Shown: in pieces, positions 52,556 to 63,998 of the stretch | Numbering within the stretch: the first letter of the stretch is position 1 | Layout of the letters: each line of letters opens with the position of its first letter | NCBI GenBank assembly: GCA_934047225.1 | Contig: OW204004.1 | Coordinates: 6,452,401 to 6,516,400 of the forward strand | Origin: Ypsolopha sequella | Lineage: Eukaryota > Arthropoda > Insecta > Lepidoptera > Ypsolophidae | Reading direction: 5' to 3' | Length of the DNA stretch: 64,000 bases | Notes under the pieces: model-generated | The model's input: only the letters and a program-made list of their open reading frames with translations | Database searches by the model: none | Told to the model about the DNA's origin: nothing | Program-made: the position numbers and the translations under genes

Positions 52556-52791
52556 TGCGATTAAAGTCCATTGAGAGAAGCGAAGTATATATTCATTGGG
52601 GCATAGCTCACTGTAAGCGAAGAATATGTTCATTGGGGCATAGCTCACCGTAAGCGAAGAATATGTTCGTTGGGGCATAGCTCACTGTATATATAGGGGG
52701 TTATAGCTCAACTGGAATCGATTGAGGAAAGGTGAACGTAGTGAACCTTTCCGCGATTCCAGTGAGCTATAATGCCCTATATATACCTACT
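52556..52791 (-). repeat. Polinton right terminal inverted repeat
   Basis: 236 bases. It is 74 bases shorter than the left repeat because it holds three, not five, 37-bp units (52578-52688). The outer hairpin is the same as at the left. Two degenerate CATAGCTCA-TGT motifs lie further in (52509-52543). Confidence 0.9.
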
Positions 52792-52797
52792 CTCGTA
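52792..52797. repeat. Polinton target-site duplication, right (CTCGTA)
   Basis: Second copy of the 6-bp duplication, immediately after CCTACT. Confidence 0.92.
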
Positions 52798-53264
52798 TTA
52801 TTTCAAAAAGAAATTTCGTGAATGTTGTAATTTTTCATACTATAAAAATAATTTAAATATATTTTTAAATCATATCTAATGCATATTGAGGACAAATATA
52901 TGGTAACAAAAAAGAAGAATTACCCAAGTAAAATAATTAAGTAAAAAAACATTCGATTGACATTAAGATTTAAATTACAATATTAATCTACCAACTACAA
53001 AGAAATACGTGGCAATAAAAAATATTGAAAAAAAAATAAAATTGTCTCTAGTGTTTACAATAAAACAGTCATAACTCGTAAAATCCTCTTTTCACCGACA
53101 ATGTTAACGCAAAGTGATAGGAGATAAGCTTAATTATTTTCGCCTTACATCGATCGGGCATAAATATGTGTTTTTAGGGCATGCTTTTTAGGGTTATCTG
53201 TAAAAGTTGTATAATTTATGTAATATTTGTATTCTACAAGTTAATGTAAGTATTTATGTAAATA
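52798..53264. other. Host flank right of the Polinton, no gene seen
   Basis: AT-rich. It begins just after the CTCGTA duplication. Confidence 0.4.
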
Positions 53265-53505
53265 TACGATGTGTTACAGAAAATACCACATCATATTTGA
53301 AGAACTCATTCAGTCAATGGTATACAACAAATTTTTATACAGAAATTGCGAAAAAAAAAACCGCTGTTGGATTGGCCGCAATATATAAAAGTGCATGCTG
53401 TTTTCTTTTCGCTGGTTCAAGTTGGTTCCATAGTACAAGTTGTTCTTTATCATTGACTGAACGAGATCTTCAAATGTGACTACACCTTTTTGTTACACGT
53501 TGCAT
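53265..53505. mobile_element. Palindromic MITE, family A, copy 4
   Basis: ATGTGTTACAGAAAATACCA at the left and ACACCTTTTTGTTACACGTT at the right, with TTCAGTCAATGGTATACAAC and its diverged partner inside. Confidence 0.7.
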
Positions 53506-54778
53506 CACACTAGAGAAAAGCAACAGTATTACGTTATTTTTGTAAAATTTTCTTTTTTCTCTATATATGCCTTTTCTTTAAGGAATAAGCCCGCCCTTGC
53601 CTTCTGTGTTATTCTGTACTCTGTGTTTTTATTTATTTTTTATTTTCTGTGCAATTAAGTGTTTATTGATAGATTGATTGAGGCGACTTTAAGTATCCAC
53701 TTCAATAATTGAAAGTTGGGTCCATTTCGGACAAAAATAGTTGTTTAGTTTATTGACGTCATAAAAACGTTTACGTGGTTCTTACTTCTGAATATTTTCA
53801 GAAGTCCATTATTTCATGCGAATAAAATGAAAAAGTAGTTAATATTATTAAAATAAAACGTGACTGGTACTTATTAAAAGTAGCTCGCACCGAACTGTGA
53901 ACTCGAGGACACCCAATTCCATATTTCGGCAACCTATTGACCGATTTAGCTCATGTTTGAGTTTAAAAATTATTTTAGTCTCATTTACTCACCTACCAAA
54001 TTTCATGACATTCCAATCAACGATACTTGACCTATCGTCAGACAAACATTCATACCTACATACATATGTATATCCAAAGCCAAACATACATACATACATA
54101 AAAACAAACGCTGGATTGTTCAAGTAGGCTTCCGATAACACCAGAAACAAGTCTTTTGTAGAACGGGCTCTGTGGAAAATAATTTATTTAACGTATAGAC
54201 CGAGAGCGAGTATTGCGAAAAAACGCTCTATTATGGATCATCGGAAACCGAGTCTAAGAAGTTAACGTGCATGCATTCCTGTACACATACCGCGTTAAAT
54301 TTAATATTTACTTTCTGATCTTGTGGTGGTGTCTATTGCCCTCTTTCCTTCAATAGATACAAATCCTCTCGTTCTAATCTAGGTAAGATTTTTTAAAGTG
54401 AAAACTAGGCACGTTGAGTGATTTTTGGTATGGGAAAATCTTATGGGTTCGCGTCACCGACATGCTAATGTTAACATTTCATAGTTTTAAGTTATCACTT
54501 CTATTGGCAGTCCCCATTTTCATTTGTCCCTCATATTTTATATAAAAAACTACCTAGATATATTTTAAATTTAAAACTTTTCTTAGGATTAATTATAAAA
54601 TATTTAATTTAATTTAATTTATTTATAAACAAAAATCCACAGCAATAAAAAATGTGTAATCCTTTTTTATTTACCACTGTTTTCCTAATGTAATATTTAC
54701 TGCAACTGTTTGATAATTTATATTTTTTGTGATTTTGTATGTATGTATGTTTTTTCTCGTGTCTGTGGTATTTTAAAA
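53506..54778. other. Intergenic stretch without recognised gene
   Basis: The ORF of 76 codons at 53897-54127 ends in CATACATA repeats and looks like a repeat tail. Nothing else is supported. Confidence 0.35.
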
Positions 54779-55371
54779 GTGTCGGTGGATATTCGCTCCG
54801 CTGAATTCGTCCCGTTTTCTATTTTTGGGAAAATTCGACCCGCTTGCCTCGACCAGGGTAAATTCGTCCCGCAACCCATAACCGTATGTATGTATGTATC
54901 TTACATAACTGTTATGTTCTTGTATTAAAAAGTGAAACAATGGTTAGCCCAGATGTAATTGTTAAACTTACCAATTGTCATACCATCAGTGTATTTTTTG
55001 TAAAGAGCGGCGGGCCGCACACCAATGACTTTCCAGAATCCTGACTCAAACAAAGGACTCTGATGCCAATGACAAGTTAATAATGGGAGCGAGCTGATTT
55101 AACACATACTTAAATATTTCATGTTAGTAGTCCCTCCCTACTAAATAATCATTAAACTTTAAAGGGATAGTACTCTTATATAAAATAAATAGAAATTTAG
55201 GTACAAGATCCATTGTCAAGACGAAGGGAACGAATCGACGTACAAAAAGAGGACGAATTTTTATTTACTGAATATTTTTTTTGTAGCGGAACGAATTTAC
55301 ACCAAAAATAAATACTTTTCGGGACGAATTTTCTCGGGACAAATTTCTGGGGAGCGAATAGCCACCGACCC
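54779..55371. mobile_element. Non-autonomous DNA element with TSD TTTTAAAA and TTCGTCCCG repeats
   Basis: It starts GTGTCGGTGGATATTCGCTC and ends GAGCGAATAGCCACCGACCC, ~20-bp inverted ends. TTTTAAAA on both sides (54771-54778 and 55372-55379) is an 8-bp duplication, as for hAT elements. GAATTCGTCCCG-type motifs recur in both subterminal parts. The interior is non-coding. Confidence 0.82.
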
Positions 55372-55379
55372 TTTTAAAA

Positions 55380-56515
55380 TAAATTACTTTTCTTTCTTTC
55401 CTTCTGTTAACTTAAAAAATATTATTTGTAGATACTGCCAATAACGCATTTTAATAGATATGCATATTTTACAGTATTAACAGTTACTAGGAACTGGATA
55501 ATTATTTCATTTTATAACATACAATGACAAAAACACAAGAGTTATCAAAACAGTGAAGGATGTATAAAGGTGTAAACCTCCCTTGAAAAAAACGAAGGAT
55601 TAAATCCAAAATTTATTAATTGCCAATTCTATGTGAAACTACATTTGACAAATTAATTTTACTGTTCTTTCAAACATTTTGTACAAAATAATTAGTTTGT
55701 ATTATAATTTAAAATTATTTTACTTTGATTTGGTACGGAACCTTCAGGGCACTAGTCCTACTCATACTTAACCGGTTATTTTAATGCTGCCTTTGGGTAA
55801 CATTTTCCACTTGGGCTCCCGGTCTATAAGAAATGTGGTGTGGAGTGTATGTGGGAAGGGAAAGATGTTATCGCCAGAAAATTGAAGAAATAGCTGCAAA
55901 AACATACAGAAGTAATTACTTTTATGGTGATGTTGGTTTAGGCGGTTTTATGCTCCTTTATATATTGGATTCCAAAACAATGTGAAAGCGTAAATGGGTT
56001 TTATTAAGGCGAGGTGGGAAGATGATATATAATTAAATAAGATTGAAAATGGCGATGCGTTAGATTTTATTTAAACGCTTTTTCGCAGTTTTATTTGAAT
56101 TTAAAATTCACCATTCAAACCGACACAACGTATGTGGTTTAGTAATATCGTGTGTGAGTTGTATTATATATCTATTATAGTCTTAGGCAAGTATAATAGG
56201 TATATTTATATATTACATACCTATCATTAAGGAGGGAAATGACTTTGACAGGTAAATTAAGAAATATATTTAAAGTTTTGATTTTATTTAAATGCTTTTT
56301 CGCAGTTTTATTTGAATTTAAAATTCGCTATTCAATCCGAGAATGTGGTTTAGTATTTTTTTAGTTATATTATATACGTATTATTAGTCCTATATACTTG
56401 CCATTAAGGTGACAAATTACTTTGACAGGTAAATTAAGAGATATATTTAAAGTATTTTTATGCATCAAAGTATGTTTTATTATTTTTTGAGTTCTGATAA
56501 TAACTGCTTAAAATA
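55380..56515. other. Intergenic stretch with an internal direct repeat
   Basis: TTTATTTAAA(C/T)GCTTTTTCGC and AGTTTTATTTGAATTTAAAA occur near 56068-56110 and again near 56283-56320, so ~150 bases are duplicated. No gene seen. Confidence 0.4.
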
Positions 56516-56894
56516 TTTTTCAATGCAAGTGCTCGTAAAGGCCCACTTTTTGTGCATCAAAACCGATCAGAAAGTCGATTATTTTGCTCTAGGGCTTTAT
56601 TATTATTATTATTTTTAAATTTATTTACAATGGTTGGCTAACCTGCAACCTTTCCTGTGTACCATAAATGTTATACTTTTTTCCCACTGTTTAACGGCTC
56701 TGGATACAGTCCTTTTGAGCCAATCATAATTTAAAGTTCACAAGATTATATTTGTTTTCATTTCCTCACACTATGCATTGAAAAACGTAGTATGATACAC
56801 GGGAGTAAAAGCAATAAATTACTCGGTTACGTTCGCTCGTGTTTTAAATCGTCCTCGTAATTTATTTCTTTGCGCCCTTGTAGCATAAACTACT
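56516..56894 (-). mobile_element. Hairpin-headed non-autonomous element, family B, copy 6
   Basis: TTTTTCAATGCAAGTGCTCG to TTGTAGCATAAACTACTA. The hairpin loop is shortened (GGTTACGTTCGCTCGTG). Confidence 0.75.
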
Positions 56895-57149
56895 ATTATA
56901 ATGAAGTGTTTTTATAGAAGTATATAGTGTAAACTGAATTGAAATATATAGTGTTATTTAAAGTATAAGGAAAAATATTATTTCTGAAAGTTATCTTGCG
57001 TTAAAAGGTATGAAAATATTGTTAAAAGTCAAGCTGTTTTTAGACTAAAAATAAGTAAAATTGGTTATTTATTCGAAATAATTAATGATATTTGTATAGT
57101 TCTTGCACTAAAATACAAGGAAAATATTGCTTAGAAAAATTATTTGTGG

Positions 57150-57260
57150 AATTTTTTTCCGTCCATCGCGTCCATGTGAAAAGTATTATTTTCCCCTATT
57201 TTGCGATATCTGGAGACCCAGCGACGTCGTAATGCAGTGCGCGCTGTAACAAATAATAAG
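57150..57260 (+). repeat. Dispersed repeat fragment shared with 2040-2150
   Basis: GTCCATGTGAAAAGTATTAT, CGATATCTGGAGACCCAGCG and ACGTCGTAATGCAGTGCGCG. Confidence 0.5.
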
Positions 57261-57344
57261 ATAGAGCTGTAACAAATAACGTTAAAAAATGCTCTTTTTT
57301 CCATGTTATTAGAGGCCATAGTAACACGTATTCCTTGAAAATTT

Positions 57345-57437
57345 CAACAGGTTACCTGTAATTGCTGATACAGTGGACCCCCGTGATAGAGGGACAGACA
57401 GACAGATAGACGGACAGACAGCGGAGGCTTAGTAATC
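57345..57437 (+). repeat. Lepidopteran dispersed repeat, 3' end
   Basis: GCTGATACAGTGGACCCCCG, a GACAGACAGACAGATAGACG run and GCGGAGGCTTAGTAATCTTA. The final GGAACCCTAAA part is missing. Confidence 0.5.
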
Positions 57438-57644
57438 TTAGTTAATGAGAACTGTGAATTTCTTAACTATCTGATGCAACAGGTATTGTAGCGACGACAG
57501 CGCCTTCTGTTCAGAATGAGCAAGGCGTGAAATCACATAACGCCCTCGTGAGCGTTCAGTATGTGCATTACAAGCTGGTATATCAAATAGTTAAAAAAAT
57601 GCGGTGTACAGATATGGTGAAAAATTCGTCGTTCTAGATACGAA

Positions 57645-57716
57645 CCTCGGTAGCGCAGTCGGTAGCGCGCCTGTCATGTAAGCAGGAGGTCGCAGGTTCA
57701 AATCCTAGCCAGAGGA
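57645..57716 (+). pseudogene. tRNA-Thr(UGU)-like sequence, probably a pseudo-tRNA or SINE head
   Basis: About 72 bases with a good D arm (GCGC ... GCGC), an anticodon stem CCTGT/GCAGG around CATGTAA (anticodon TGT), box B-like GGTTCAAATCC, and a T9 run just downstream that could end RNA polymerase III transcription. Position 33 is A instead of the invariant T, and both the acceptor and T stems have mismatches. The sequence is therefore probably not a working tRNA. It could be the head of a SINE. Confidence 0.5.
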
Positions 57717-57729
57717 TTTTTTTTTTAAT

Positions 57730-58547
57730 ATTTGTGCTTTTAAATTTGTTTCTGATTGATTCCACTGTAATGCAAATGCACTGTAATAATAATAGGGTCC
57801 CGTTTGGCACCCTAAAACGGAACCTTTAAATCTATAAAAATGGTACATCTAAGGCATTCAGTTTATTCTGTTGTTGAACTTGTGTTATTCATAAAATTGC
57901 AAAACGTAGCCGTACACGAGGATATTGCTATCACATTAAAGATAAAGATACTTGAGATTTAAAAATAAAACTTATCTGGACATTGCCACTGATGTAGATA
58001 AAGTCACAGATGTGTTGTACATCTACCAATAACAATGTTCTTATTTGGAAAATTATATAGCATATCGAGGGTATCAAGCTGAAAAGACGTATCTACAAAT
58101 ATGTACAAGTATCGACTAGTTATTAGTAAATATTTTTCTTAAATCATAAATACGTATTTTCACGTCGTAGACTTAGGCATAATAGTAACTATAACCAGTG
58201 GAGCAACCGTTACTATTTCAGTATATCATAGAGCTAATAAATATGGAGATTTGCCCAAAAAAGTCGGAATTTTCGGAAATCATAAAATCTGTAGTTACGC
58301 CTTTTCAGTTTGATGCCCTCGATATCGTAAGCCTTTTGATGCAATTCACCTAAGATTTACTTCAGATACATAAAACACATATCCTCACACCTATAAATGG
58401 TCAGGGGGTGGCGAACGTGTTACCAAGTGTGAACGATATAATGACGGAAACATATATAGTTTTGAACTGAATCATGCAATGTTGCTAACTTGAACACTTA
58501 TCTATTAGGTTGAAATGTTTTTTAAGAGGATGGCATACCCTAGCAAC
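57730..58547. other. Intergenic stretch without recognised gene
   Basis: A piece GGGTCCCGTTTGGCACCC near 57796 belongs to the GGAACCCTAAA repeat family. Nothing else is supported. Confidence 0.35.
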
Positions 58548-58990
58548 ATTTTTTATTAACCGTCCAGCACAATAAGTCTAATGGCAAAGATCTTATTTGC
58601 TTAGGCGATTATATGTTAGCTATTTGGTCTCTTTTTCTTGAACGCGTAATACTAGTGATCACGCAGCGAAACAACAAATTGTGTGTTTTTAGCTAACACT
58701 GAAATATTTTGTAGGGAAAAAAATATTGGATTTAGGTAAATTCCCTTCATATTTCTATTGCCTATTTTATAAAAAAAAATCAAGTTGATCTCTTAACCGC
58801 GTTTTTGAAACGAACGTTTGAAAACCAAAAAAAAGGGGGTGGAAAACATTGTTTTTTGACAAAAGTATATATTTTAAAACATTGTTTATAGGTGGAATCC
58901 CTAGATAAAAGATCGATGGATCAAATATATTTTCTTCAATATGAGGAGAGACCTAGTTTCTTCCAATGACCCCTTGAAAACCTGGTGTTG
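58548..58990 (+). repeat. Dispersed repeat, second copy of 5540-5960
   Basis: CGCGTAATACTAGTGATCAC, GCAGCGAAACAACAAATTG, AATCAAGTTGATCTCTTAAC and GAACGTTTGAAAACC match the copy at 5540-5960 in the same orientation. Confidence 0.65.
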
Positions 58991-60355
58991 TTGATGTTCT
59001 AGCGTCAGGTGTCCACTTAACTTGGTTATTTCTCAAACTTGCCAACAAATACGAGATTCAATGTAATCAAAAATAAACTTATCAAAAGCGAGTATGGTTC
59101 CGTATCGTGGATGAAAAAATTAATTTTGTTTTCGTGAATTTCTCAACAGCTATATTTTTCCTGTAATCTTTACGTAAGCACATATTACAATGACTTTTTT
59201 TCTTATTTTTCGGCCCACCTGTTTCGGAGATAAGGGGGACATGCATTTTTTTGTGCTTTTTCGAGGATTTCTCGGAATAGATGCAAGTAAATATAGCCTA
59301 ACTATATATTTTTATAATCAGGTCTTTTATACCTACAATTAAATACCCATATTGTATTTACTATTTTATATTTCTCATTTGCGTAAATTTTTTTTTAAAT
59401 CGCTAAAGTTTTTCTGTAATTGGCCAGTTATGACATTTTTTTCGACAATTTTATCATATTTTTCGGTCCACCAGTTTCGTTAATCCATATACATTTTTTT
59501 TGTGGTTTTTCAAAGATTTCTCGAATTTAGTGCAAATAAATAAGTTAAGGTATATATTTTTCCAATCAGCTTTTTAATATCTACAATTTGATATCATAAT
59601 GTATTTTTAGGTATTTTTTCAATCTTTGTTTTGGAAATATGTAGAAGAATTTCAAAATTTTCAAATTATTTTTGACACCGGTTATCTAGACAAAGTAATG
59701 GTATTTTTGTGTCAAATTTCAAGTCTTTATCTTTAACGGTGCTAAAGTTATGACGGACAACGGAGTCTCACCATAAAGGTTCCTTTCTTACATTTTAGGT
59801 ACTACGGATCTCTAACTAAGGATTGTTTTCTAATCAATTTTTTTTAAATGTACCTGCACCGGTAGCTTACGCTTACCGCACCTGGGCTCCAGTATGCTCC
59901 ATCGATACCGTGTTTTTCTATCATACTCGCTCTCTCGAGGATAGATAGACGCTGTATCTCTAGTGCGTGCTAGCCAGCACTCTGATGGAAAGCGTCGATG
60001 TTACCTAGGATGAAGCGCGCTCTCCATAAAAATTCCGCATCTCTTTCTTTTATTCGACCTTAATTACATGATATTTAGTAGCTATTAGACTCGTCCAAGC
60101 TATTAGAGGATTCAAATGAGTTTTGGTACATGCTCTAAGCAAATGAGAGTAGAACTCTGAAGAGAAGCATTCCTTTCTGCAAAAATAGAAAAGGCTCTTT
60201 TCTTCCAAATAGAAACCTGAGATAGACAGGTTTAAGCTTGGCTGTCAGTTTTGCCGGAGAAAATTATTTCCCGGGATGACCTGATACGAGTAGGTTAGGA
60301 CAATATTTCTTTTATGAAGGAAAACGAATTCTGACACGCTCTGTATTTCTTATTA
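58991..60355. other. Intergenic stretch with diverged repeats
   Basis: AT-rich blocks with CGGCCCACCTGTTTCGGAGA (59210) and a weaker repeat near 59465 resemble 22500-22560, another diverged repeat. 59850-60010 is CG-richer but has no clear coding frame. Confidence 0.35.
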
Positions 60356-60357
60356 TA

Positions 60358-61280
60358 CAGGGTGTCCCATGGCTATGCCACATGTAGGGAAAGTAACTTA
60401 AATATTATAGTTTTATATGTTTTTATGTCATAACCTGTCATGTCATCTACTTTTATATTAAATAAGGCCTTTCAGTTTAAATGGAAAGTAATTTAGGAGG
60501 TGATTCAGTATCGTTAATAGATCACATTCCACTGCAAAACACTTCTTTTTGCGCGAACTACTTTTTCACTTCTCAGTACGAAGTGGTCCGATCAGCTGAC
60601 TCAGTTTGTATGGACAAGCGAAGAAAAAGTTCGCGCAAAAAAAAGTAATTTGCAGTGGAATGTGATGTATTAACGATACTGAATCACCCCCTAAATTACT
60701 TTCCATTTAAATTGAAAGACGTCAATGTCTATTTATTTTAATTAAGATACTCAACTGATGCCGGGTCCAGGTCGGACCCGAAATATATCTTGAGATTTCC
60801 TTATATTCATATATCCTATTTATCAGTAAATTTATATTTAAAAAAAAATATTATAGATGAAACATTTTACTGTAAGAAGACATTATTTCAATTTAAAAAA
60901 CTATTTAAACTGCATTCATAGATTTTTTAAATAGTTACATGGTTGAACCGGGAATCGAACCCGTTACATGAGAAAAATATTTACCTTGTAGGTTTATCAT
61001 ATCGATCGAAAGGCTTCATCATAAGGATTAATTTTTGCTAAATAACATAGTCTCAGAAATAAAAGGAAGACCATGAATTTTAACATTTTTAATACAAAAT
61101 TAATAAATTTTTCTCGTGTAGTGGGTTCGATTCCCGGTTCAACCATGTAAATATTTAAAAATCTATGAATGTAGCTTAAATTGTTTTTTAAATTAAAATA
61201 ATGTCTTCTTTCAGTAAAATGTTCCATCTGCAATATTTAAGGTACTTTCCCTCCATGTGGCATAGCTGTGGGACGCCCTG
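60358..61280. mobile_element. TIR element with nested palindromes, TA target
   Basis: The ends CAGGGTGTCCCATGGCTATG and CATAGCTGTGGGACGCCCTG are inverted, each flanked by TA (60356-60357 and 61281-61282). Inside, 60472-60720 is a second palindrome (GGAAAGTAATTTAGG, CACATTCCACTGCAAA and complements). 60856-61225 is a third; its arms carry tRNA T-arm-like GGTTCGATTCCCGGTTCAAC. The whole is probably a mariner-type MITE that took up other MITEs. Confidence 0.65.
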
Positions 61281-61519
61281 TATAGAATAACTATACTTTT
61301 GTCGGCAGCTCCGCCTGCGTAGAATATAATTTTCTTGATACTTTTTCTATTCAGAAAGTGTAATCCAAACGCGTTTATTCGAGTTATATTCGTATAAATT
61401 AAATGTTAGAAACTAGACTAAAACATTAATTTTTTTTTTAATACATTGTATTCAATTAAAATTATTTATTTAAATTAAGGGATTTTAGGAAGCGTATAAA
61501 ATATATAATTACATATATA

Positions 61520-62080
61520 TACAAACAAAGGAGCTAGCGGTTTAGTCAGTAAAGCTATTCTTGCATGTTGTTCTATAAGACAAGACAAGACAAATACTCT
61601 TTAATGTGCACCATATAACTTAAAGTAGAAAACAAGATAAAGATAGATAGCAATGGGCGGTCTTATCGCTAAAAGCGATTTCTGTATTATTTAGAATACG
61701 TATAAACATACTTATATAAACAAAGGAGCTCTGGTTTAGTCAGTCAAGCTATTCTTGCATGTTGTTCAATATTATTTAGAATACGTACAAACATACTTAT
61801 ATAAACTAAGGAGCTCTGGATTAATCAGTCAAGCTATTCTTGCATGTTGTTCTATATTATTTAGAATATCTACGTATAAACATACTTATATAAACAAAGG
61901 AGCTCTGGTTTAGTCAGGCAAGCTATTCTTGCATGTTGTTCTATATTATTTAGAATATCTACGTATAAACATACTTATATAAACAAAGGAGCTCTGGTTT
62001 AGTCAGGCAAGCTATTCTTGCATGTTGTTCAATATTATTTAGAATACGTATAAACATACTTATATAAACAAAGTGTAACG
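61520..62080 (+). repeat. Tandem repeat, ~85-100 bp units, about five copies
   Basis: Each unit holds AACAAAGGAGCT, GGTTTAGTCAG, AAGCTATTCTTGCATGTTGT and TATTATTTAGAATA. Units begin near 61525, 61718, 61803, 61894 and 61980. The first two are separated by ~105 bases of another repeat (AATACTCTTTAATGTGCACC ... GGTCTTATCGCTAAAAGCG), a common lepidopteran LINE 3' tail. Confidence 0.75.
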
Positions 62081-63270
62081 ACTGAAGTTCCTTCATTCAT
62101 ACAGAAATATATAAATTACTTTGTACTGCTTTTATTCGTTCTCGTATACCAGTAACTCCATCTATGATCGGCAATTTAGAATTAGACCCAATCTATTTTG
62201 AATAAGTGGGCGTAGCCAAATATTAATAATTTAATTGATATTTCGTTCGTATGCCTTCATGTTTAAGTTCAAGTTTGAACAACATTGAATTCACTTATAA
62301 CCTTATGGAAAGAAATGTCACGTGAATTCCAGAAACAATTTAATAACAGCCTAAACTAATGTAAAGAAACAAGGACGTATTAGCGACCTTATTTCACAGC
62401 GTCACAAGGGTCAAGCTACAGGGCATGGAAATGCTTTCATCTATATTTTACTTAGCAATTGGCGCCAGTATGATTTTTTTTTTAGAGTTCCCATGCAATA
62501 AAACAAACATAAGTTTGGTCCTAGAGAATGTGTCAAGTTTTATGATGTTCGTATTTTTTGTGAAACTTGTAAAATCTTGGGAGAAGCCACAGATCTACAA
62601 ATGTCGGAGAGGTGGTGTGTTGATAAAATTTGTTTAAAAACTTGAATTATGAAAGGTCTGTCATTTCATGTTCGAAGGCTGGGTCTGATGTAGTGATAAT
62701 AGTTAAATGACTTAGAACACAAAAATATAAAATAAAACGTGTTTTACCTCATTTTCTTTAAATTAATCGATTTCATAAAATTCAAAAAGGCCCAAAATAA
62801 TTTGCACCATGGATAAGATTAATATAGCGGTAATTGGACTAGTAAATTATTCAGCATTCTATATTTAAATGTTTATTTCCTTTTTGTCTATAGATTTGAA
62901 TGGCACATCTAAAATTATTATAGATCTATGTTTCACGAGTTGAAAAAGAGATAAGTTTTAATGTATTTCACGCTCTTGACTGTTTTTGTTGAGTTTTGGC
63001 TAAACAAGCCTCAAGTAGTGTTTGACAACTAATTAATTTACGAAATAATGTGTCTGGAAGGAAGGCGGAGCTTAAAACTATGCAAAGTTTGGGAAAAACT
63101 ATAGGTGGGGACGAGGAGAAAGAGTGGACAGTTGGGTGACGGGACACTTGGAAACAGGTCGATCTAGGAAACACGTCGCGTACGGTCTGGTTTCTTAGTT
63201 TAAAATAAACACCTCTAGGTCATAGATAGTCTAGGGATACTCAGGTTACGTGTGTACCTACGAGATCACC
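62081..63270. other. Intergenic stretch without recognised gene
   Basis: A plus frame at 62425-62637 (70 codons, hydrophobic) and a minus frame at 62968-63174 have no recognisable domain. Probably chance. Confidence 0.35.
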
Positions 63271-63279
63271 TGAAGTCTA

Positions 63280-63450
63280 CATCTTTCACTAGTACGGGCG
63301 AAGCGGAACGTTTATAAGAAATCGCGTCGAAGTGTCGTCTTTGTTTGTGTTTTAAAGTTTTAGCGTCGGTTCTGAAGTAATTTATACTAGCGACGTGCAC
63401 GGTTGCAATTCAGAGCTACGAAATTAAGTGTTGGGAGTGAAGTAAATAAT
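63280..63450 (+). promoter_or_regulatory. Possible host promoter
   Basis: CGGAACGTTTATAAGAAATC has a TATA-like box (TTTATAAG near 63310). It is followed after ~25 bases by TGTCGTCTTTG, a possible start site, and by a CG-richer leader (GCGTCGG, GCGACGTGCACGG). No coding frame begins within the next 300 bases. Inference from base composition and the TATA spacing only. Confidence 0.25.
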
Positions 63451-63815
63451 ATATTTTTAGTGTTAAACACGAACGCGATTTAGCTTTATATTTCAATTAT
63501 TTGTTTCACAATTTATTTATGTATAGAATAATATATATGTCCCTCATTCCATCCAAAATTTAGGACCTTTAGAGTTTCTACGTCTAGCTGTGCTGCTTTA
63601 TATTCGATTTACAAAAAGTCTGTGAGAAATTAGAGATTTTATAGGTACTGCGAGCTACGGGTGTCACACAACCATATTATTTCTTTCCCCTCTCACTTAT
63701 CCACTTCTACAGGATTTTAGGTACAGGTACAAGAACGAAATTTCTGCATAAAATTTCTCACATGACTTTTCTTTACAATTTCCATTTTTAGGTCTTCATA
63801 ATTTAGATTTTTGTT

Positions 63816-63998
63816 GTGTATGATATGGATACTGAGTTTTATGTTAGGAACCTTTTCTGGTTTAGGGACGGGGTCGTTGTGGACTGTGGTCTCTGGAGAC
63901 GTCCGGGAATTCACATGGCTGTTAATTCTGATGGGAAGCCTTGCATAATGCTTGTGTCGGAACCAGAGTTGGTGAATTTTGCATCAGGGGCTCCTTAG
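63816..63998 (+). CDS. Unrecognised short open frame at the window end
   Basis: 60 codons from ATG 63816, or an exon entered from the acceptor TTTCCATTTTTAG at 63779-63791. The residues (FYVRNLFWFRDGVVVDCGLW, RRPGIHMAVNSDGKPCIMLV) look like protein rather than repeat. I know no matching family. The frame ends TAG then GT at the window edge, so it could also be an exon cut by the edge. Confidence 0.25.
   Translation: MYDMDTEFYVRNLFWFRDGVVVDCGLWRRPGIHMAVNSDGKPCIMLVSEPELVNFASGAP

Larger units (their letters stand above)
31075..52791. mobile_element. Maverick/Polinton (adintovirus-like) element, complete but degenerate
   Basis: The element spans 21717 bases, or about 16.1 kb without the nested LTR retrotransposon at 43157-48755. 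It begins AGTAGGTATATATAGGG and ends CCCTATATATACCTACT, with CTCGTA duplicated outside. It encodes the defining Polinton set: protein-primed family B polymerase, retrovirus-type integrase, packaging ATPase, adenain-type protease, and minor and major capsid proteins. It also has a parvovirus-type phospholipase A2 protein, a trait of the adintovirus group. Rightward genes fill 31413-38423 and leftward genes 38525-49818. Five lesions break the polymerase, phospholipase, DUF8207-like and minor capsid genes. Confidence 0.95.
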
